In this document: one piece after another, positions 1 through 5,351 of the stretch | Layout: each line of letters opens with the position of its first letter | Numbering within the stretch: position 1 is the stretch's first letter | Origin: Kiritimatiellia bacterium | GTDB taxonomy: Bacteria; Verrucomicrobiota; Kiritimatiellia; RFP12; UBA3636 | NCBI GenBank assembly: GCA_017450425.1 | Contig: JAFSUV010000066.1 | Location: 1-5,379 of the forward strand | DNA: 5,379 bases | Reading direction: 5' to 3' | Notes under the pieces: generated by a model | What the model saw: the letters and a program-made list of their open reading frames with translations, nothing else | Databases searched by the model: none | What the model was told of the DNA's origin: nothing | Made by a program: the position numbers and the translations under genes

Positions 1-859
1 ACATCTCGACCTTGTTGAACTGGTGCCCGCGCACCATGCCGCGCTCCTCCTTGCGGTACGAGCCCGCTTCGCGGCGGTAGCACGGCGTGTAGGCGAACAT
101 CTTGAGCGGCAAATCCTTCTCTTCGAGGATTTCGCCGCGGTGTAGATTGACGAGAGACGTCTCCGCCGTGGGAAGCAGGAACTCGAAACCGTCTTCCCGC
201 AGCCGGAACACGTCCTCCTCGAATTTCGGGAACTGTCCGGCGGTAAGGCCGCATTCGTAGGAGAGGAGGTGCGGGGGGAGGATGAACTCGAAGCCGTCCT
301 TGAGGTGCTCCTGCACGAAGTAGTTGAGGAGCGCCCATTCGAGCCGCGCGCCGTCGCCGCGGTACAGCCAGAACCCGTTCCCGCCCATGCGCACCCCGCG
401 GTCGTAGTCGATGAGACCGAGCGAGGCGCACAGCTCGATGTGATCCTTCGGCTCGAAGCCGTCGAACTTCGGCTTTTCGCCCCAGACGGCCACCGTTTCG
501 TTCGCCTCCTTGCCGCCGGGCACGACGCCGGGCGCGGGGAGGTTGGGCAGCGAAAGCAGGATGTCGCGCTGCTTTTCGTCAACGGCCGACACTTCGCGGT
601 CGAGCGCGTCGATCTTGTCGCCGAGGGTGCGCATCTCGGCCTGAATCGCGCTGGTGTCTTCGCCAGCCCGCTTCGCCAGTCCGATTTTTTTCGACGTCGC
701 GTTGCGCTCGCCCTGAAGCGCCTGGAGGGCTGCAGTCTTCTCGCGGCGGACGCCATCGAGGGCGATTATTTCATCGACGGCGGCGCCGTCCACGCCGCGG
801 GCGGCCAGACCGTCCTTGACGCCCTGCGGGTTTTCGCGGATTTTCTTTATGTCAAGCAT
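1..859 (-). CDS. serS: Seryl-tRNA synthetase, N-terminal 286 residues (cut by window edge)
   Basis: Class II aminoacyl-tRNA synthetase that activates serine with ATP and charges tRNA-Ser (and tRNA-Sec where present) in the cytosol. The start is the ATG at 857-859; the protein opens MLDIKKIRENPQGVKDGL, typical of bacterial SerRS. Residues about 27-105 form the long antiparallel coiled-coil arm that binds the tRNA long variable arm, ending in the usual LPNLPAPGVVPGG linker. The catalytic core follows: LTAGQFPKF (205-213), the serine-binding TAE (231-233), and motif 2 around TPCYRREAGSYRKEERG (258-274), then HQFNKVEM at 279-286, where the window ends. Motif 3 and the C-terminus lie outside. An AGGT at 867-870, 7 bases before the ATG, is a plausible weak Shine-Dalgarno. 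The gene is 77 bp downstream of mcsB on the same strand, so it may be read from the mcsA promoter as well as its own. Identification is secure from motifs; nothing looks degenerate. Confidence 0.97.
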   Translation of the reverse strand, partial: MLDIKKIRENPQGVKDGLAARGVDGAAVDEIIALDGVRREKTAALQALQGERNATSKKIGLAKRAGEDTSAIQAEMRTLGDKIDALDREVSAVDEKQRDILLSLPNLPAPGVVPGGKEANETVAVWGEKPKFDGFEPKDHIELCASLGLIDYDRGVRMGGNGFWLYRGDGARLEWALLNYFVQEHLKDGFEFILPPHLLSYECGLTAGQFPKFEEDVFRLREDGFEFLLPTAETSLVNLHRGEILEEKDLPLKMFAYTPCYRREAGSYRKEERGMVRGHQFNKVEM

Positions 860-907
860 TTTTGCGACCTGTATTTTGTCTTTTTGGATTGAGTTGCGAT
901 GCTCCAG

Positions 908-916
908 ATTCTATCA
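908..916 (-). promoter_or_regulatory. Possible extended -10 element for serS
   Basis: Read on the minus strand the bases are TGATAGAAT, that is TGn followed by TAGAAT, one mismatch from the TATAAT consensus with the extended-10 TG. Transcription would start near position 901 and give a leader of about 42 nt before the serS ATG at 859, enough to hold the AGGT at 867-870. I find no convincing -35 hexamer 16-18 bp upstream. This is a weak prediction; the 77-bp gap is otherwise without recognisable signals and is too short for a T-box or other leader riboswitch. Confidence 0.3.
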
Positions 917-936
917 CTTGCCACTTGCGCGCGCTT

Positions 937-2043
937 TCAGCGAATCACGCCTTCGAGGATGGGCAGCGCCAGAGGTTTCAACCGCTGGGCCCTGACCGCC
1001 TTCAGATCGGCGCCGTCTCCGGCCTGGCCGGCAAGCACGGAGTCGGACAGCGATTCCGGCACGGCCGCGATTTTCTCGCGAAGCCGCGAATCGAGTTTCA
1101 GCAGACCGGCGTCTTCGGCAAAAAGGATGGCCAGGGAGATGTCAACCGCTTCGCCCCAGGACATCCACGAGGCGAACGCCCCTGCGGCGATCGACCGCAT
1201 GATGAAATCCTCCAGCTGCGGCGAGCGCGTCTCGATGAGCCGCAGTCTGGCGTTCTGCTCCTGGCGCGCGAGCTCGCGGCACACCGAATCCATGCGCCCC
1301 ACGATGTCGGCCTCCGTCCCGGCGTCGCGGGCGGAGTGTATCCAGTAGCGGCAACCCGGCGCGTCGAAGGCGGACTCTTCGTCGTCCTGCGGCGGCTCGA
1401 AAACCGGCCGCGCCTCGAAGCCGATCCGTTCAAGCGCGTTGAGGGACGGCTCGATCTCGCGCGACACGCAAAGCCCGAACAGCGAAAAGTCGCAGAAGAG
1501 CTCCATGCCGGTGCCGACGCGATCCGGGTTCGCCGCAAGGTAGCCGTATTCTTCGGACTTCGCGAAAGGCGCGATCCTGCCGATTTTTTCCGCAAGGGAG
1601 TCGAGGGTGCGCCACTGGCGCGAAAACGGCGCGTTGGATCTGTCGAACAGGGCGAGGTGGTCTTCGGCGTTGACAACGGCGGTGACGGCGCCGCCGCCCA
1701 TGTCGGCGAAAGAGGCGGCGTTCCAGCGCGAAGCGTCCATGTCCGAAGGCATCGGAAGACCGTCGAAATACCCGTGCGGCGGATGGCCGGCGCCGCTTTC
1801 GAAAATGGCCGGCGGGGAGTCTGAAAAAAAGCGCGCGGCCTTGCGCGCCGACGCTCCGGCTGCGGCGATGGCGTCGAAAACACGTGTCTTCGAGTTCTCA
1901 AGCCCGGCCGGTGTCGCGCGCTCCGGGAAAACCGTTTCTTCGAGATTGCGGTAAAGCGCCACCGTGCGGTGGAACACGATGGTGGAAAACGGGAGGTGCG
2001 AAACCCAGTCGCCCCGCGAAAACCGCCTGCCGATCCTACTCAT
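937..2043 (-). CDS. mcsB: McsB-like ATP:guanido phosphotransferase-family protein, probably catalytically inactive
   Basis: A 368-residue homologue of McsB, which in Firmicutes phosphorylates protein arginines to mark proteins for ClpC-ClpP. Recognisable McsB blocks, compared from memory with Bacillus McsB, are a IVFHRTVALYRN segment (22-33) in place of IVLSSRIRLARN, VNAEDH (124-129) matching the LNEEDH that carries the catalytic Glu, GYLAANPDRVGTGMELF (167-183) in place of GYLTSCPTNVGTGLRAS, TEADIVGRMDSV (243-254), and a helical C-terminal domain. Length matches the family (about 360). Several key residues are changed: the S-x-R-x-R arginines become T27 and A29, the active-site Cys becomes N172, the Arg after GTG becomes E181, the GEGSEAVG loop is replaced by an acidic stretch around 217-225, and the C-terminal RDxxRA phosphoarginine pocket reads A345-D-L-K-A349. 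The frame is intact and GC-rich like its neighbours, so this is a maintained gene, not a wreck. The ATG at 2041-2043 overlaps the mcsA end by 8 bp and has no good Shine-Dalgarno, suggesting translational coupling. Family membership is strong; loss of kinase activity is inference. Confidence 0.88.
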   Translation of the reverse strand: MSRIGRRFSRGDWVSHLPFSTIVFHRTVALYRNLEETVFPERATPAGLENSKTRVFDAIAAAGASARKAARFFSDSPPAIFESGAGHPPHGYFDGLPMPSDMDASRWNAASFADMGGGAVTAVVNAEDHLALFDRSNAPFSRQWRTLDSLAEKIGRIAPFAKSEEYGYLAANPDRVGTGMELFCDFSLFGLCVSREIEPSLNALERIGFEARPVFEPPQDDEESAFDAPGCRYWIHSARDAGTEADIVGRMDSVCRELARQEQNARLRLIETRSPQLEDFIMRSIAAGAFASWMSWGEAVDISLAILFAEDAGLLKLDSRLREKIAAVPESLSDSVLAGQAGDGADLKAVRAQRLKPLALPILEGVIR

Positions 2044-2557
2044 CAGTGCGGGGGCGCGGCTCTTCGCGCTTCAATTCCGCCAAATGCCGCGAGAGCCGGG
2101 CTGCGTCCTCGAAGCGCTCCTCGGCCACCGCCCGGTCGAGATCGGCGCGCGTCTTCGCGACTTCGCGGCCGCAAACCGCCTCGACCGGAGAATTGCCGGC
2201 GGCAGGGCCGACCGGCACTTGCTCGGAAAGGAAAGTCCTGATGTCGGCGCCGAACACTTCAAAGCAGTGGGGGCACCCCAGACGGCGCTTTTCCCGCAAA
2301 TCGCCGCGCGACAGGCCGCATACCGGGCACACGGCGCTCGGTATGTCCTTGGCGGACGAAACCGGAAGCCCCATGGAAAAGAGCACGTCCGTGACGGAAC
2401 GCGGCACTCCGGCGGGAAGGCTGCTTTCCGGCACGCTCGACGGCGTGGCGGCGGTTCTGGCGCATTCGTCGCAGACGTAAAGCTCGGACTCGACACCGTC
2501 GATGGGTCGCTTCATGACGCGCGATGCGTCGTGCAAATGGCATATTTCGCACTTCAT
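2036..2557 (-). CDS. mcsA: McsA, zinc-finger activator/adaptor with UVR domain
   Basis: A 173-residue homologue of McsA (185 residues in Bacillus), the zinc-binding partner that activates McsB and links it to the ClpC stress and protein-quality-control machinery in the cytosol. Four CxxC pairs are present: C3/C6 (CEIC), C29/C32 (CDEC), C77/C80 (CPVC) and C95/C98 (CPHC), in the usual order of one N-terminal and one central zinc module. The core RRLGCPHCFEVFGADI (91-106) matches the McsA GRFGCSECYKTF region. Residues about 131-166 form a C-terminal UVR helix pair (REVAKTRADLDRAV, then EERFEDAARLSRHLAELK). The start is the ATG at 2555-2557; no Shine-Dalgarno sits at normal distance, but a strong promoter ends only 8 bp upstream, which supports this ATG as the 5' end of a leaderless message. 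The stop TAG (2036-2038) lies inside mcsB. All metal ligands are kept, in contrast to the eroded active site of its partner. Confidence 0.93.
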   Translation of the reverse strand: MKCEICHLHDASRVMKRPIDGVESELYVCDECARTAATPSSVPESSLPAGVPRSVTDVLFSMGLPVSSAKDIPSAVCPVCGLSRGDLREKRRLGCPHCFEVFGADIRTFLSEQVPVGPAAGNSPVEAVCGREVAKTRADLDRAVAEERFEDAARLSRHLAELKREEPRPRTDE

Positions 2558-2662
2558 GGCCGGCCATTATCTCACAGACCTGTCTCCACGTCAATATTCC
2601 GGCATTTTTGAGCTTTTGAAAAGGGAGCCGGCGTCGTAGCGCAGGACGTGCGCAAGCGGGGC
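2558..2662. other. Intergenic region between PHP remnant and mcsA
   Basis: This 105-bp gap contains the mcsA promoter. A small hairpin with stem GCGCA/TGCGC and a 5-nt loop sits at 2639-2653, and a short palindrome reading CTTTTCAAAAG lies near 2612-2622. Neither is followed by a T-run in the direction of transcription, so I do not call a terminator. In the reading frame of the PHP remnant, the bases after its TAG remain open for 23 codons, to a TGA at 2591-2593. Confidence 0.4.
2566..2594 (-). promoter_or_regulatory. Sigma70-type promoter for mcsA-mcsB (leaderless geometry)
   Basis: On the minus strand there is TTGACG at 2589-2594, a spacer of exactly 17 bp, and GATAAT at 2566-2571, preceded by TGA to give an extended -10 (TGAGATAAT). 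Each hexamer has one mismatch to consensus. Between the -10 and the mcsA ATG are only 8 bases, the palindrome GGCCGGCC. With the usual 6-7 bp from -10 to the start point, transcription begins about 1-3 bases before, or at, the ATG, so the mRNA would be leaderless. This fits the absence of a Shine-Dalgarno sequence. No HrcA/CIRCE or CtsR-type operator is visible around it. Confidence 0.7.
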
Positions 2663-2932
2663 CTACGGCAGGCGGTAGAGGTGGCGGGAGTCGAGGCCGA
2701 GGGCGGAGACGACGGCCGGGGCGAGTTCTGGCACGAGGGAAAGCTCGCCGGGGTGGTGGGCGTCGCTCGCGAGGTAGAAGCGGCAGCCTTCGTCCTTCGC
2801 CATGCGGAAGAGGCGGAGGGTGTCGTCCGGAGCGACGCCGCGCCGGGGGTTGCCGTCGAAGCTCGACATGTTGAGCTCGATTCCCGCGCCGCGTTCGGCA
2901 AAGCCGCCTTGCACCGCTTTCGCGGTCGAGTC
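2663..2932 (-). pseudogene. PHP-domain phosphoesterase, C-terminal remnant
   Basis: About 89 residues of open frame, bounded upstream by TGA at 2933-2935 and ending at TAG (2663-2665). PHP proteins (histidinol-phosphatase HisJ/HisK-like enzymes and related metal-dependent phosphoesterases) are normally about 220-280 residues, so only the last third or less is present. Counted from a GTG at 2914, GIELNMSSF is at residues 11-19 and YLASDAHHPGEL at 47-58. These correspond to the conserved Glu strand and the final Asp-His metal-binding motif of the PHP barrel. The end SALGLDSRHLYRLP looks like a natural C-terminus. The N-terminal motifs (HxHT-type, and the middle His/Glu ligands) are not found in any frame upstream as far as the next gene, so the fragment cannot make a working enzyme. 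The GTG has no convincing Shine-Dalgarno. I read it as a 5'-deleted relic; a small protein of unknown use is less likely. Confidence 0.65.
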
Positions 2933-2935
2933 TCA

Positions 2936-3086
2936 ATTCTTCGACGATCGTCATAGCGCCAGCCAGACTTCGGGGGCAGAAGGCCACCTCAATATATTTT
3001 ATTCCAGCCTACGGCGTTTTTATTCAATCGACGAAAAATTTTCCCTTGGAGACAGGCAAGCCGCTGTCTTGGCGGCGACGCAGACG
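2936..3086. other. AT-richer gap between the propeller gene and the PHP remnant
   Basis: This 151-bp stretch is clearly richer in A/T (2991-3050) than its surroundings and contains no gene I can support. Just after the propeller stop there is a 6-bp stem, AGACAG/CTGTCT at 3050-3055 and 3064-3069 with an 8-nt loop. On the minus strand it is followed 11 bases later by TTTTT at 3034-3038, which makes a weak, badly spaced candidate terminator. A TATATT (2991-2996) and a GAGG just downstream resemble a -10 and a ribosome site but lead to no sensible start. No PHP N-terminal motif is visible. Confidence 0.4.
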
Positions 3087-5279
3087 TTATTGCAGCTGCA
3101 TCCGCCAGACGCCGCTGCCGCTGGTGAGGAAGAAGAGCCGCCCCCGGTCGAGGGCGATGACGCGCGACCGCCCCGACGGAACGGCGAGGCCACCTTTGAG
3201 GCGCCGAATCGAGGCGCCGCCGTCTGACGAGACGTAAAGTCCGTCCCGGCATCCGAACGCAACGCTTCCCGGCACGTGCCGGTCGAACGCGATGCCGCCG
3301 CACGCCAGCCCCGACAGCGGCACGTATTCGTGCCAGGTCTCGCCGCCGTCGGTCGATTCCATGACGGGCTTTCCGCCGCCGGCGCGGAGGAAGCGGCCGG
3401 GAGCGAAGGGGTCCGCCGCCAGTGGATACTTGCGCCAGTCCGGCGCCTTCGCGGCAGTCCTTGCCCAGACCTGCCCGCCCGCGCGCCGCGCGAGGATCGC
3501 GCCGTCGCCCTCCCGCGCGGCGGTGATGGCGGAGCCGTCGGGCGACACCGCCAGCCTCGGCCAGGCCCCCTGCGAGTGGTTGATGCCGTAGTCGAACCCG
3601 GCGGACGCCGCAAGTCCGGCGCCCTCCCACGTCCATGTCATGCCTTCGTCGCGACTGCGGTAAACGCCGCCCTGCCCTTCCGCGACGGTCCCGCTCATGG
3701 CGAGCAGCACCGAGCCGTCGAGCGGATCCTGCACGAGGCACGACACGGCGCTCTGGCCGGGGACGAGCGGCGGCAGCCCCGTCCCCGGCAGCGGCTCCCA
3801 AGTGAGACCGGCGTCGAAGCTGCGCCACAGGCCCGTGTCGAAGCCGCGCGCCCCGGCGCAGAGGACGACGCCCGGACGGCCCTCCAGGTAGAGCGCCGTC
3901 GCGATGTTGTTTGGGAACTTGCGACTCCCGGATGTTCCGGACGCCGCGCGCGGCCGCCGGAACGTCCGGCCACCGTCGCGGGACACAATCCCGCCCACGT
4001 CGTAGAGGCAGCAGAAGAGGTTGTCCGGCGAGTTCGGATCGAAGGCGATGTCGTAGGAGACGAGCTGCATAATCCCCCTTACGCGCGTCGTCCAGGTCGC
4101 GCCGGCGTCGAAGGTCTCCCAGAGTTCGAACCAGTCGGTCGCCAGCCAGTGGCGGTCGTCGCGCGGATCGGTCACGAGCGTCATCAGCGCGGTCATGCGG
4201 ATGTCATCCGCCGGGCGCCCTTCCAGCCGCTGCTCGTTCGGCGGGTCGCCGGCCAGCATGAGCCCGTCGGGCAGGCGCGTCCAGACCGTGTCGTTGCACC
4301 CCCGGCGGTACTTGGTGCCGTTGCCGTCGCCGATGAGCCAGAAGTCTCGTCCGGCGGCGAGCGCATAGTACCGGCCGTCTGCCCACGGCTCGCTCTTTGG
4401 CTCGTCGCTCAGGAAAAGCCCGTCCTCGAAGGGGCGCCACGTCTCGCCGCCGTCGTCGGAAATCTTGACCCGGTGGTGGTCGAAAATGCCGACGAGACGC
4501 GTGTCGCCGGAAATCTGGGCGATTTCAGAGGGGCTTTCGTCCGACAGGCGCCGCCACGTGCGCGCCCCGTCGTCGCTGCGGAAGAAGCCGAAGCCGCGCG
4601 GCGTCTTGCGGCTCTCGCCGAGAATCCACCAGTTGGCCATGCGCTCCGGCGCGATGCGCGGCGCTGCGGCGTAGATTCGCCCCGGCACGGTGGCGTCGTG
4701 GCGGATGTCGGTGAAACAGACGCCCGTCGGGCCGGTCCGCGTCCAGGTCTCCCCGTTGTCGCGGCTTACGAAGATGCCGCTGCGGTCTTCCCCGCCGACG
4801 AGTTCGTCGGGGTCGAAGGGGCTGCGCGACAGACAGAAGCCCTCCGGTCGCATCGGGCCGTTGCCGTAGGCGAAGGCGTCCTGCTTCACGGCCCAGGTCG
4901 CGCCGCCGTCGCGCGTCACGGCAAAGCCGCCGGGCGTGTCGCCGCCATGCCCCGCGAGAATCACGACGGAATCGGCGTCGCGCGGATCGACCGAGAGCGA
5001 GCGCACCTCGTCGAAGCCGCGCTCGCGCATCGCGACGGGCATGTTGGCGTGGAGCGGCCGCCAACTTTTTCCGGCGTCATCGCTGCGGTAGGGGCCGCCC
5101 ACATCGACGTAAAGGTACATCCGGCCCGGATCGCTTGGGCAAAGCACCGCATTCTGGACGTAGCCGCCGCCCCAGCAGGGAAGCACCCGCCAGAGAGACG
5201 GGTTTGCCGCAGCAGAGGCGAACGGCACCGCCATGGCGACGATGTAAAGAGTTCCAACGTGAAGATTGAAATGGTTCAT
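3087..5279 (-). CDS. Secreted Asp-box (BNR) beta-propeller protein, GH74-like xyloglucanase candidate
   Basis: A 730-residue protein with an N-terminal signal peptide: hydrophobic stretch about 8-20, likely cleavage after the ASA or AAA near 22-25, so it is exported. Eleven Asp-box motifs (SxDxGxTW) begin near residues 66, 122, 172, 235, 274, 389, 433, 487, 542, 642 and 684; the box at 235 has Ala for the Gly and the last one lacks Trp. This pattern is a tandem beta-propeller. The N-terminus, GGGYVQNAVLCPSDPGRMY then YVDVGGPYRS (57-66), closely follows the GH74 opening GGGGFVPGIIFNP and TDIGGAYRW, placing D59 at the general-base position. LYDVGGIVSRDGG (425-437) follows the second GH74 signature GDIGGF, placing D427 at the general-acid position. 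Length is near the GH74 norm (about 700-800). GH74 enzymes cut the beta-1,4-glucan backbone of xyloglucan; the substrate here is inference, and a sialidase/sortilin-type propeller of other function is possible. The ATG at 5277-5279 has a weak GGA about 9 bases upstream. The gene stands alone, with no sugar transporter in view. Confidence 0.85.
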   Translation of the reverse strand: MNHFNLHVGTLYIVAMAVPFASAAANPSLWRVLPCWGGGYVQNAVLCPSDPGRMYLYVDVGGPYRSDDAGKSWRPLHANMPVAMRERGFDEVRSLSVDPRDADSVVILAGHGGDTPGGFAVTRDGGATWAVKQDAFAYGNGPMRPEGFCLSRSPFDPDELVGGEDRSGIFVSRDNGETWTRTGPTGVCFTDIRHDATVPGRIYAAAPRIAPERMANWWILGESRKTPRGFGFFRSDDGARTWRRLSDESPSEIAQISGDTRLVGIFDHHRVKISDDGGETWRPFEDGLFLSDEPKSEPWADGRYYALAAGRDFWLIGDGNGTKYRRGCNDTVWTRLPDGLMLAGDPPNEQRLEGRPADDIRMTALMTLVTDPRDDRHWLATDWFELWETFDAGATWTTRVRGIMQLVSYDIAFDPNSPDNLFCCLYDVGGIVSRDGGRTFRRPRAASGTSGSRKFPNNIATALYLEGRPGVVLCAGARGFDTGLWRSFDAGLTWEPLPGTGLPPLVPGQSAVSCLVQDPLDGSVLLAMSGTVAEGQGGVYRSRDEGMTWTWEGAGLAASAGFDYGINHSQGAWPRLAVSPDGSAITAAREGDGAILARRAGGQVWARTAAKAPDWRKYPLAADPFAPGRFLRAGGGKPVMESTDGGETWHEYVPLSGLACGGIAFDRHVPGSVAFGCRDGLYVSSDGGASIRRLKGGLAVPSGRSRVIALDRGRLFFLTSGSGVWRMQLQ

Positions 5280-5310
5280 TCAAGACATTCCGTTGATTTG
5301 ACGACAGACT

Positions 5311-5338
5311 GCGGACGCGCCGTGGGCGCGTCCCTACC
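5311..5338 (-). repeat. REP-like palindromic element, copy 1
   Basis: Read on the minus strand the 28-bp element begins with the head GGTAG. It continues as a perfect 9-bp stem, GGACGCGCC (minus strand; plus positions 5325-5333), with loop CAC (5322-5324) and closing arm GGCGCGTCC (5313-5321), and ends GC. A GTAG tetranucleotide just 5' of a stem-loop is the hallmark of REP elements mobilised by RAYT transposases. It lies 31 bp upstream of the propeller gene start, so it may fall within the 5' leader of that mRNA. Confidence 0.75.
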
Positions 5339-5351
5339 AGCTGCATTGCCC

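Noticed and set aside
269..892. Plus-strand open frame opposite serS
   Set aside because: It lies wholly antisense to conserved seryl-tRNA synthetase sequence and its product resembles nothing known to me.
860..936. T-box or other riboswitch upstream of serS
   Set aside because: The gap is 77 bp, with no specifier stem, no T-box core sequence and no terminator/antiterminator pair.
862..1824. Long plus-strand open frame of 320 codons opposite mcsB
   Set aside because: High GC keeps antisense frames open. The product is Arg/Gly-rich with no recognisable family, while the opposite strand encodes a clear McsB homologue.
2913..2926. Hairpin ACCGC-GAAA-GCGGT (minus strand) with a GNRA-type loop
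   Set aside because: It lies inside the open part of the PHP remnant, has only 5 bp of stem, and such short GC stems are expected by chance at this base composition.
2259..2987. Minus-strand open frame of 242 codons spanning the PHP remnant and mcsA
   Set aside because: It is out of frame with both; its middle is a low-complexity Arg/Pro-rich read of the PHP and mcsA sequence. Its first 30 codons cross the 2936-2987 gap but have no recognisable motif or start signal.
3034..3069. Rho-independent terminator after the propeller gene
   Set aside because: The stem is only 6 bp and the T-run starts 11 bases after it, so it does not meet normal terminator geometry. It is mentioned in the gap entry only.
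2989..3828. Minus-strand open frame of 279 codons overlapping the end of the propeller gene
   Set aside because: It is an out-of-frame, Arg-rich shadow; the Asp boxes and stop of the propeller gene define the real frame.
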